Positions 53,144 to 61,095 of a stretch of 64,000 bases of DNA are shown here, one piece after another. Origin of the DNA: an uncultured Anaerolineae bacterium. GTDB lineage: Bacteria > Chloroflexota > Anaerolineae > Promineifilales > Promineifilaceae. The position numbers and the translations under genes are program-made. The DNA lies in NCBI GenBank assembly GCA_937943625.1, contig CALEAD010000034.1, forward strand, positions 1 to 64,000, in the 5' to 3' direction. The number at the start of each line of letters is the position of its first letter. Within the stretch, counting starts at the first letter, position 1. The notes beneath the pieces are model-generated. The model was not told the DNA's origin. It did no database searches and saw only the letters and a program-made list of their open reading frames with translations.

Positions 53144-54136
53144 ATGCAACCGCTGTTTGACCTGGGTATACAAACCAGCCAATGGTTGCAGGCTGCCTAT
53201 CCGCAGCTTGCTGCTTTCTTTGATTTCATCAGCAGTCTGGGGTTAGAGGAATTTTACCTGGCCGTTATTCCCCTGATTTATTGGTCAATTCACAAACCGC
53301 TGGGGCGCAGCCTGGCCTACGTGTTTTTATTCACCAATGCGTGGGTGGCGCTGCTGAAGCATGGGCTGCGCGGCCCACGACCTTTTTGGCTGGATAGCGA
53401 GTTGGCGCTCTGGCCAGAAGAGAGCTATGGCATTCCCAGTGGGCACGCGGCGCTGGCAACGGCCGTTTACCTGTTCATTGCCGGTTGGGTGCGCAAGAGG
53501 TGGGTGTGGGGCGTGGCCATTGTCATGGTTATACTCATGGGCCTCAGCCGCATCTACCTGGGCAGCCACTTCATCCACGACGTGCTGGGCGGCATTTTGC
53601 TGGCACTGCTGATTTTAGCCGGCTACGTGTTTTGGCGGCAGCGCTACGCGGCTGGTTTTGGCAAACGCATCCTGGGCTATCGCCTGATGGTAGCCCTGGT
53701 CATTCCCATTGGCATTACCTTGCTTTACGTCGTCGTGCGCCTGCTGATTGGCACGCCCAACCTGAATGTGACCTGGGTTGCCTATATTGAGGTGGCGGAA
53801 TTGGCGGGTATTGAGGGGGCGGCAACGGCCGTTGGTAGTTTGTTGGGTGCGGGCATTGGCCTGATCCTGGAAGGTAGCCGCGTGCGTTTTCGCACCGAAG
53901 GCCCTATCTGGCAAAAGGGGGCGCGTTACCTGGTAGGCATCATCATTACCGTCATTCTCTGGCGTGGGCTTGGACTGCTCTTTGATTTAGAACCGCTTTG
54001 GGCAGCCATTCCTCTGCGCGTGCTGCGCTATACGCTGGTCTTGCTTTGGGTCTCCTATTATGCGCCGCTGCTTTTTGTGCGCCTGAAGCTGGCGCAGGCA
54101 GACCCGCCGCCCAAAATCACCATGACCCCCCCGTAA
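53144..54136 (+). CDS. PAP2-superfamily membrane phosphatase
   Basis: A 330-residue integral membrane protein with about seven or eight helices. The three phosphatase motifs are intact: KHGLRGPRP, PSGHA (in YGIPSGHAALATA) and SRIYLGSHFIHD, with the phospho-intermediate His in the last. Bacterial members dephosphorylate undecaprenyl pyrophosphate or phosphatidic acid; the external site and long C-terminal membrane part (~200-330) match large PAP2 proteins also seen as sphingolipid-type phosphatases. The ATG at 53144 has GGGAG and AAAAGGG upstream; an earlier in-frame start would extend into the repeat. Confidence 0.88.
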   Translation: MQPLFDLGIQTSQWLQAAYPQLAAFFDFISSLGLEEFYLAVIPLIYWSIHKPLGRSLAYVFLFTNAWVALLKHGLRGPRPFWLDSELALWPEESYGIPSGHAALATAVYLFIAGWVRKRWVWGVAIVMVILMGLSRIYLGSHFIHDVLGGILLALLILAGYVFWRQRYAAGFGKRILGYRLMVALVIPIGITLLYVVVRLLIGTPNLNVTWVAYIEVAELAGIEGAATAVGSLLGAGIGLILEGSRVRFRTEGPIWQKGARYLVGIIITVILWRGLGLLFDLEPLWAAIPLRVLRYTLVLLWVSYYAPLLFVRLKLAQADPPPKITMTPP

Positions 54137-54145
54137 CTGGCCAGG

Positions 54146-54538
54146 CTATGCCGAAAGCCGGTAAATCTGTTCTCCTGGCTGCGTCAGCGGAAAGCGCAGC
54201 GACTCGCGGTGATAGTTTTGCCGTGCTTTTTGCTCCGGGTGATCGTAGTAAATTTGTGCTGTTAGCTCATATTCGGCTGTGGGTTCCGCATCGCGCAGGT
54301 GCATTGTCAGGGTGATGTTGGGCGAATTGGCTTCAATCAGCACCATGGAGCCGGCAATCACGCCATCACTGTTGACAATTGTGATGTCAATGCATGGCGG
54401 CTCACGGAAGGGCGTTAGTTCCATGCCCACCGCCACGCGGCGCAAATCTTCATACACAAACAGGCCAATTTGCTTAAAGCGCACATCTTCGCGCGCTTTA
54501 GGGACTTCGAGTGCGTTGTCGAAAAAGTTGATGTCCAT
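54146..54538 (-). CDS. Conserved-looking hypothetical protein after mfd
   Basis: A 130-residue soluble protein beginning MDINFFDNALEVPKAREDVR. It is beta-rich (RVAVGMELTPFREPPCIDIT, GSMVLIEANSPNITLTMHLR, EYELTAQIYYDHPE), suggesting a small Ig- or C2-like sandwich, but no family is recognised. Its ATG lies one base after the mfd stop (TAA T ATG), so it is translated with mfd and may work in the same process. A TTG 12 bases upstream, inside mfd, is the alternative start. Convergent with the PAP2 gene. Confidence 0.65.
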   Translation of the reverse strand: MDINFFDNALEVPKAREDVRFKQIGLFVYEDLRRVAVGMELTPFREPPCIDITIVNSDGVIAGSMVLIEANSPNITLTMHLRDAEPTAEYELTAQIYYDHPEQKARQNYHRESLRFPLTQPGEQIYRLSA

Positions 54539-54539
54539 A

Positions 54540-57500
54540 TTACCGTTCAAACCCCTCTAACTTCTCCAAAATTTGTACCAGCGCCACCTGCCACTCGCGT
54601 GTGCTCAGCTCCCGCTTCAGCCAGATGGCCTTGCGGCTGACGCGCGCTGCGTCGCCCAGGTAACGCTGCAAGCGGTAGCGATCTACGTGTTCCAGCTCGG
54701 CAATGTGGATGCGAATTTGGCCCGCCTCAGTGGTAACGGCCGTTACCTGCGCCCTTGTTGCTAACACCTTAATGCGTAGCTGGTAGAGCAAATTATCCAA
54801 CGGGTCAGGAATTGGCCCAAAGCGGTCGGTCAGTTCTGCCGCCATTTCGTCAATTTCCGCCATGCTGGTCAACATCGCCATGCGGCGGTAGAGGCGCAGG
54901 CGCAGCGCCGCGTCTGGTACGTAGTCTGTTGGCACATAAGTAGCCAGGGGCAGATCAATCAGTGCCCCTTCTACCATGTCTGGCGGGGGCATTTCCCCTT
55001 TGGCCTCTGCTTTGCGCCGTTTAACGGCCGTTGCCAGCAGCCGCGTGTACAAATCCAGCCCCACCGCCGAGATGTGCCCACTTTGTGCTCCTCCCAGCAA
55101 ATCCCCGGCGCCGCGCAGCTCCATATCCCGCGTGGCAATGGCATACCCCGCGCCCAGGTCAGTATGCTCCGCCAGTGCTTCCAGACGTGCCTGTGCCTCT
55201 GGCGTTAGCCGCCGCCAGGGCGCATGGAAAAAGTAGGCATAAGCGCGCCGCGCGCCGCGTCCCACGCGCCCACGCAGTTGGTAAAGCTGCGCCAGGCCAA
55301 ACTGCTCGGCGCGATCCACAATCAGCGTATTGGCATTGGGGAAATCCAGCCCACTTTCAATGATGGTCGTACTCAGCAGCACATCAATTTTGCCATCGGC
55401 AAAATCCAGCATGATTTGTTCAAGCTGTCGCTCACTCATTTGTCCGTGCCCGACCACCACGCGCGCTTTAGGGATCAGCCGCTCAATTTGTTGCCGTACC
55501 AGTTCAATTGTTTGCACGCGGTTGTGCACCACAAATACCTGCCCGCCCCGGTCTAGCTCACGCAAAATGGCGCGGCGCAGGCGCGCATCATCCATCTCAC
55601 CTACGTAAGTCTGCACCGGTAGTCGCTCGGCAGGTGCCGTTTCGATCATGCTGATGTTGCGCACGCCGGTCAGGCTCATATACAGCGTGCGCGGGATGGG
55701 CGTGGCGGTCATCGTCAGCACGTCTACTTCTGTGCGCCACTGCTTCAGTCGCTCTTTGTGCGCCACGCCAAAGCGCTGCTCCTCATCAATAATCACCAGC
55801 CCCAAATCCTTAAAGGATACATCGTCTGAAAGCAGCCGGTGCGTGCCGATGATGATGTCTATTTTGCCGGCGCGCACGTCTTGCACAATGCGCTCTTGCT
55901 GGGCTGGCGTGCGAAAGCGCGAAAGCATCTCTACTTTCAGAGGGAAGGGAGCCAGGCGCTCGCGGAAGGTGTTGTAATGCTGCTGCGCCAGAATGGTGGT
56001 GGGAACCAGAATGGCCACCTGCTTGCCGTCCATCACCGCCTTGAAAGCGGCGCGTAGGGCGACTTCTGTTTTGCCGTAGCCCACGTCGCCACAAATCAGG
56101 CGGTCCATGGGCTGCGCTTTTTCCATATCTTTTTTCACTTCTTCAATGACACGCAGCTGGTCTTCTGTTTCCTGGTAGGGAAAGCTGGCTTCCAGCTCAG
56201 CCTGCCACTCGTTGTCTGGGGCAAAGGCGTGGCCGGGCACAAGCTCTCTGGCGGCGTAAAGCTCTAGCAGTTCCCTTGCCAGTTCATCGGCGGCGCGTTG
56301 TGCTTTGGCTTTTGCCTGGCCCCAGGAACGTTCGCCCAGGCGGTGCATAGCGGGAGGGCGGTCTTCGGTGCCAATCCATTTGCTTAGGCGGTCAGCCTGG
56401 TGAACAGGCACGTAGAGGGTGTCGCTGTTGGCATATTGCACCAGCAGATATTCGCGCTCTGTGCCGCCGATGGTGCGCACCACCAACCCCTGGAACTGGC
56501 CAATGCCGTACTCCAGGTGTACCACGTAGTCGCCCGCCTGAATGTCGGAGAAGTAGGTTTCTGGCGCAGAAAGGCGCGGGGTGATGCGGCGGCGCGGCGC
56601 GGGGCGGTTCCAGCCAAAAATTTCGCCGTCGCTGAGCAGGTCGAGCAGGATTTTGTTATCTTCGCGCCGTATCAGGGTAAAGCCTTCGGCCAGGGCGCCG
56701 TTGACAAAGGTCAGGCTGCTTTCTGGGGGTAGTTGGGTGATGGTTTCTTGGGGTAGCAGCGGTGTGGCGGCGCCTGGTAGGGTGCTGGCCGGCTCTTTGC
56801 CGGCTTTGTGCTCTTCGCGCCATAGTTCTGCCAGACGTGCAGCCTGGCGGCTGATGACGACGATGCGCTCGCCTTCGCGGCGGGCAGAGTGAAGATGGGT
56901 CATGAAGGGGCGCATTTGCCCACCGTAACGGGGGCCTGGCTCAAAGGCTGCAGCCAGGTGGCGCAACGGCCGTGTTGCGTCTACCACTTCATTTATTTCT
57001 TGCTCGCCTAGAATTAACGGCTGCCACCATTGTAGGTTGGCAGACATGGTGGGCCAATCGAACACTGGGCTGGGGTAGCCGGGGGGCAGGCTGCCCTGCT
57101 CTTCGCGCATCTGGTTGGCATGGGCGAGAAAGTCGGCAACGGCCGTTTCCAATTCTGGCCAGTCGTCCACCACCAGCAGCGTTTCCGGCGGTAAATAGTC
57201 GAGCAGGCTGGCCGGCTGCGGGTAGATCAGCGGTAGATAATACTCTAGCATGGGAAAGGCACGGCCAGCGCACAGGTCGGCAATGTCGTCGCGCCAGGAG
57301 GGCAGGCTGCCGGGGACGGGCGCTTCCTCGGCGGCGATGGTTTGTGCATATTCTCGCGCGGCACCGGGTAGTGCTTCTCGCGCCGGAGGGATCACGGCCG
57401 TTTCCACCCGACCTGTATCTAGCGACAGCGAGCGCTGTGTGGCGGGGTCAAAGTAGCGCATGGTTTCTATTTCGTCGCCGAAGAGTTCAATGCGGATGGG

Positions 57501-58103
57501 AAAGGGCGCAGAGACGGGATAAATATCCAGAATACCGCCGCGCCGCGAGAACTGCCCGGCAGCTTCTACCACACTGACGGCTTCGTAGCCCACGTCGGCC
57601 CAGGTTTGCGCGATCTTTTCCAGGTCTATGACCCCGCCCAGGCGCAGCACGCGCGTGGCGGCGAGAAAACGGCGTCTGGGCAGCGTCTTTTGTAGCAGGG
57701 CGCGCGCGGAGGTGACGATGAGCGGGGGCTGTGGCGTCGGCGGGATGAGGGGGTGTTGCCCGGCAATGAGGCGCGTGAGAAGCTGTAAACGGCCGTTGCG
57801 CGTGCGCTCGCTCCATGGACCCCGGTCATAAGGCAGGGGGGTGGGCTCTGGCAGGCGCAGCACGCTGCCGCTTTCTGGCAGCCAGTTTTCCAGCGCCTGC
57901 TGCCAGTTAGTGGCGGCGTCCATGCGCCCGGTGATGAGCACAACTGGTGCACGCTTTTCCAGGAAGAGGCGCGCCAACACGGGTGCGCGGGCGCTGGCGG
58001 GCAGCAGCAGGGCCGGTAAGGGCTGGCGCTTATCGAGCGCCTGTTGCAGTTCGGTCCAGGCTGGTAGCTGATCAAAAATGCGTAGGAGACCGGAGATGCT
58101 CAT
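54540..58103 (-). CDS. mfd: Transcription-repair coupling factor
   Basis: A 1187-residue ATP-dependent translocase that removes stalled RNA polymerase from lesions and recruits UvrA. N-terminal UvrB-homology region (~20-310; GRMDAATNWQQALENWLPES, FSRRGGILDIYPVSAPFPIR), RNAP-interaction domain (~510-580, AGDYVVHLEYGIGQFQGLVV), RecG-like helicase motor with GDVGYGKTEVALRAAF (Walker A), IIDEEQRFGVAHKERLK (DEEQ) and TATPIPRTLYMSL, then TRG motif and C-terminal domain (ALRLRLYRRMAMLTSMAEID). Full length. First gene of an mfd-hypothetical pair, 51 bases after pth. Confidence 0.97.
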   Translation of the reverse strand: MSISGLLRIFDQLPAWTELQQALDKRQPLPALLLPASARAPVLARLFLEKRAPVVLITGRMDAATNWQQALENWLPESGSVLRLPEPTPLPYDRGPWSERTRNGRLQLLTRLIAGQHPLIPPTPQPPLIVTSARALLQKTLPRRRFLAATRVLRLGGVIDLEKIAQTWADVGYEAVSVVEAAGQFSRRGGILDIYPVSAPFPIRIELFGDEIETMRYFDPATQRSLSLDTGRVETAVIPPAREALPGAAREYAQTIAAEEAPVPGSLPSWRDDIADLCAGRAFPMLEYYLPLIYPQPASLLDYLPPETLLVVDDWPELETAVADFLAHANQMREEQGSLPPGYPSPVFDWPTMSANLQWWQPLILGEQEINEVVDATRPLRHLAAAFEPGPRYGGQMRPFMTHLHSARREGERIVVISRQAARLAELWREEHKAGKEPASTLPGAATPLLPQETITQLPPESSLTFVNGALAEGFTLIRREDNKILLDLLSDGEIFGWNRPAPRRRITPRLSAPETYFSDIQAGDYVVHLEYGIGQFQGLVVRTIGGTEREYLLVQYANSDTLYVPVHQADRLSKWIGTEDRPPAMHRLGERSWGQAKAKAQRAADELARELLELYAARELVPGHAFAPDNEWQAELEASFPYQETEDQLRVIEEVKKDMEKAQPMDRLICGDVGYGKTEVALRAAFKAVMDGKQVAILVPTTILAQQHYNTFRERLAPFPLKVEMLSRFRTPAQQERIVQDVRAGKIDIIIGTHRLLSDDVSFKDLGLVIIDEEQRFGVAHKERLKQWRTEVDVLTMTATPIPRTLYMSLTGVRNISMIETAPAERLPVQTYVGEMDDARLRRAILRELDRGGQVFVVHNRVQTIELVRQQIERLIPKARVVVGHGQMSERQLEQIMLDFADGKIDVLLSTTIIESGLDFPNANTLIVDRAEQFGLAQLYQLRGRVGRGARRAYAYFFHAPWRRLTPEAQARLEALAEHTDLGAGYAIATRDMELRGAGDLLGGAQSGHISAVGLDLYTRLLATAVKRRKAEAKGEMPPPDMVEGALIDLPLATYVPTDYVPDAALRLRLYRRMAMLTSMAEIDEMAAELTDRFGPIPDPLDNLLYQLRIKVLATRAQVTAVTTEAGQIRIHIAELEHVDRYRLQRYLGDAARVSRKAIWLKRELSTREWQVALVQILEKLEGFER

Positions 58104-58154
58104 GGAATAGTGGAAGTGGCCAATAGATAGTGGTTAGCTTGATGCCTTCACGTT

Positions 58155-58724
58155 TTACTGAATATGTTTGTTGTGGCGAGACATCGCCATCTGAATGCCG
58201 TCGGTGATAAAAGTTTCAATGGCGAGCACGGCTTCATCGAGGATTTGCGCCAGCAACGGCCGTTCAGCAGCATCAAAGTCACGCAGTACCCAGGCGGCAG
58301 CGTCCATGTTCCCCGGCGGGCGGCCAATGCCCAAACGCAGGCGCGGAAATTCCATACCCAGGTGCTGGATGATGGATTTCATGCCGTTGTGCCCGCCGGC
58401 GCTTCCCTGCTCGCGCAGGCGAATTGTGCCAAAGGGCAGGTCTAGCTCATCGTATACCACCAGCACCTGCGCCGGGGGAATTTTGTAGAAGGCGGCCAAT
58501 GGCCCAACACTATTGCCGCTGAGGTTCATGAAGGTTTGCGGCTTGGCCAGGGTGACGTCACGGTCGTGAATACGGCCTCTGCCCACAATGGCCAGGTTAC
58601 GCATGGTGTTCAGGGGAATGGCATGCTTTGCTGCCAGACGGTCTATGGCCATAAAGCCAATGTTGTGCCGGTTTTCTTGATATTTGCGCCCAGGGTTGCC
58701 CAGGCCGACGATGAGGAAGCGCAT
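58155..58724 (-). CDS. pth: Peptidyl-tRNA hydrolase
   Basis: A 189-residue enzyme that releases peptides from drop-off peptidyl-tRNA. Family motifs in order: FLIVGLGNPGRKYQENRHNI with the catalytic His in RHNIGF, LAKPQTFMNLSGNSVG, VVYDELDLPFGTIRLREQGS, AGGHNGMKSIIQHLG and the general-base Asp of YDELD. The ATG at 58724 is preceded by a weak GGAAGGATGGG-rich complement region filled with short tandem repeats. It is followed by mfd on the same strand. Confidence 0.96.
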   Translation of the reverse strand: MRFLIVGLGNPGRKYQENRHNIGFMAIDRLAAKHAIPLNTMRNLAIVGRGRIHDRDVTLAKPQTFMNLSGNSVGPLAAFYKIPPAQVLVVYDELDLPFGTIRLREQGSAGGHNGMKSIIQHLGMEFPRLRLGIGRPPGNMDAAAWVLRDFDAAERPLLAQILDEAVLAIETFITDGIQMAMSRHNKHIQ

Positions 58725-58738
58725 AGGAAGGATGGGTT

Positions 58739-58812
58739 GTGAATTGTGAATTGTGAATTGCTACCCGCTACTCACACTTGCTACTCGCTACTCCCTACTC
58801 GCTACTCCCTCA
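58739..58812. repeat. Short tandem repeats at the binding-protein/pth junction
   Basis: Three GTGAATT units (58740-58759) followed by repeated CTAC(T/C)CGCTACTC(C) units to 58812. The array runs into the stop codon of the binding-protein gene (58802-58804). Confidence 0.85.
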
Positions 58813-60775
58813 CTTTATCCCAGGCGAAGACGTTCCACAGTTCTGAGGTCTGCGTAGCGTCCAGTTGCAGGCCAAGGATGTGTTTGCGGGCGGCGGCGAC
58901 GCGTGGGTAGCTGAAGAGGGGCAGCATGGGTACCTGTTCTGCCCAGATGCGCAGCGCCTGTTGATGAGCCTGGGCGTAAACGGCCGTGCCAAAGGGCGCA
59001 TTCAGTGCCGCGTTACAAGCCGCCTCGAATTCTGCCGATGCCCAGCCGCTGACGTTGACGTTGCCCCAGCCGCCAAACCCTTCTTGCGTAGGGCCGGTAA
59101 TGTTGCGTTCTAGCCAGAGGTGGCAGGCAGGATGGGGGCCGCCCAGCCAGGCAAACATGCCCAGCTCGAAGCGTCGCCCAAACAGGGGGCCAAGCGGCCC
59201 TTCGCTGTACCAATCTTCGGGCAACAAAAATTCTGGCATTACGGCAATGCCGCAGGCGGCCAGGTTCTCTTGCACAATGGTTGCCGCCTGGGCGCGCACC
59301 GGGTTGGCGTTGTCGGTTGTCAGGCGCACGCGGAAGGGTTGCCTGGTGAGCGGGTCTTCGCGCACACCGTCTCCGTTGCTGTCGCGGTAGCCGGCGGCGT
59401 CTAGCAGGGCGCGCCCGGCCTGTGGGTCGTAGGGCCATTGGGTCAGGTCGTCCGGGTAGAGCGGATGTTCGGCGGGGATGTAGGCGGGCATAACGGCCGT
59501 TTGCCCCAAGAAAATCTCGTCTACCATGCGCTGCCGGTCAATGCATTGGGCGATGCCGCGCCGCACGCGCACGTCCTGGAACCAATCGGGGCGCACAAAG
59601 TTCTGGAACCCTTGCACCAGGTAGAAATTGACGCTGAAATCAAGGTGTTCATAGGCGGCGCTGGGCACAACGGCCGTTGTTACCCCCGCCAGCTCTTGCA
59701 ATTGCGGCAACTGTGTAAAGGAGAGCAAATCTTGCGTCACCACGTCGCAGCCGGCCAATCCATCTGCCAGCAGCGCCGCGCCATCGCTGATGAAGCGCGC
59801 GTACAAGATGTCCAGCGCAGGCAACCCTTCGCTAGCGCGGTAGTAGAAGGGGTTGCGCGCCAGCGTCAGCCCTTCTTCACTCATCTCTGCCAGCACGAAA
59901 GGACCGCTGCTGAGCGTAGGCCAGGCGCTTTGCGGCAGCTCGCGCAGTTCGGCGGCGCTGTAGCTGCCTAGCTGATGTTGCGGCAGTGGCTGCCAGACAT
60001 GTGTGATGTAGTCGCCGGGCAAGTAGCCAGGCAGCCCCGTCCAGCGCAGTGTCAGGTCGCCGGTGACTTCGTAAACGGCCGTTTGCCGCACACGCCGTTT
60101 GTCTCCGGGGGTGTTGGCGTCGGCGCTGATCTGAAAGCTAAAGAGCGAATCGGCGGCGCTGACGGGCACGCCATCCGACCAGACCATCGGCCGCAGGGTA
60201 AATTCAACGCGCATCTGCCGCATGGTCACCGGCTGCGCGCTAACAGTAACCAGTTGGCCTTTGTCGTTGAAGATGGTTAGCCCCTCGCGCAGCAGGTGTA
60301 CCTCACCGCGAAAATCTACCACGCTTTCGCCAAACCAGACCGTGACTGCTTCAATCGTCACACTGCCTCTGTCTGGGTGGGGTAGTTCGGCCAGCCCTTG
60401 CGCCTGGTAGTCATAGCCGAGGGTGGTGTACAGGTTTTCGTATAGCGCGTGGCGCAGGCCAATGGCCGTGCGACTTTGCTCGCCATACAGGTATAGATTG
60501 GCGGGGCGCTGTGCCAGGCAGACGGTGAGCGCCTTTGGCGGAACAGGGGTGGCGGTTGGCGGCAGCGGCGTGGGCAGAGAGGCTGCCGGCGAAGGTTGGG
60601 TGGGCAGCACAGCCGTTTCTGTAGGGAGGATGGCGGGGGCAGTTTGGCCAACGGCCGTTGTGGGCATAGTGGGTGTTGAGGTGGAGACGGCCGTTGGCTG
60701 TTCTGGGCGGCAGGCGCTCAGCAGGACAAACAGCAGCAAACTGAGAACAAGGAACGGTAATGTGGATTGTGTCAT
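58802..60775 (-). CDS. Peptide/nickel-type (family 5) ABC solute-binding lipoprotein
   Basis: A 657-residue extracellular lipoprotein. The signal peptide ends in the lipobox FVLLSAC, then a Thr/Pro/Ser-rich linker (~25-90, e.g. TPLPPTATPVPPK) tethers a family-5 binding domain: LRHALYENLYTTLGYDYQAQ, TLRPMVWSDGVPVSAADSLF, RRGIAQCIDRQRMVDEIF, QAGRALLDAAGYRDSNGDGV and the C-terminal AHQQALRIWAEQVPMLPLF. Family 5 binds peptides, opines, nickel or oligosaccharides. The ATG at 60775 begins the signal peptide (TQSTLPFLVLSLLLFVLL); the frame runs 85 codons further upstream without a signal-like start. No permease adjoins it, and a lone DppB-type permease is at 49966. Confidence 0.88.
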   Translation of the reverse strand: MTQSTLPFLVLSLLLFVLLSACRPEQPTAVSTSTPTMPTTAVGQTAPAILPTETAVLPTQPSPAASLPTPLPPTATPVPPKALTVCLAQRPANLYLYGEQSRTAIGLRHALYENLYTTLGYDYQAQGLAELPHPDRGSVTIEAVTVWFGESVVDFRGEVHLLREGLTIFNDKGQLVTVSAQPVTMRQMRVEFTLRPMVWSDGVPVSAADSLFSFQISADANTPGDKRRVRQTAVYEVTGDLTLRWTGLPGYLPGDYITHVWQPLPQHQLGSYSAAELRELPQSAWPTLSSGPFVLAEMSEEGLTLARNPFYYRASEGLPALDILYARFISDGAALLADGLAGCDVVTQDLLSFTQLPQLQELAGVTTAVVPSAAYEHLDFSVNFYLVQGFQNFVRPDWFQDVRVRRGIAQCIDRQRMVDEIFLGQTAVMPAYIPAEHPLYPDDLTQWPYDPQAGRALLDAAGYRDSNGDGVREDPLTRQPFRVRLTTDNANPVRAQAATIVQENLAACGIAVMPEFLLPEDWYSEGPLGPLFGRRFELGMFAWLGGPHPACHLWLERNITGPTQEGFGGWGNVNVSGWASAEFEAACNAALNAPFGTAVYAQAHQQALRIWAEQVPMLPLFSYPRVAAARKHILGLQLDATQTSELWNVFAWDKVRE

Positions 60776-61095
60776 GCGATTATTGTTAATAGATCGTATC
60801 ACTATTGGCAGTGTTGTTTTATTTCGTCTAACATTGTGCCTATCATCAAACTCTGTAGCTACTAAGCCTCTTTCTTTCACTGCAATTAAACTACAGGGTT
60901 TGCAGGCAGGGCAGCAGACATGGCAAAGGGAACCGGACAGCTCTGCCCGCTTTGTTCCCTCTGCGCTTCGTAGTGACAGAATCTGCCGACCGTTTTGTAA
61001 AACTGCAAAAGCTAGGCTGGCACCTTGCATAGTGCCAAAACGATTAAAAATCCTAACACAAAAGAGATCAGATGGCGAACTCTGGCAGAGAGATT

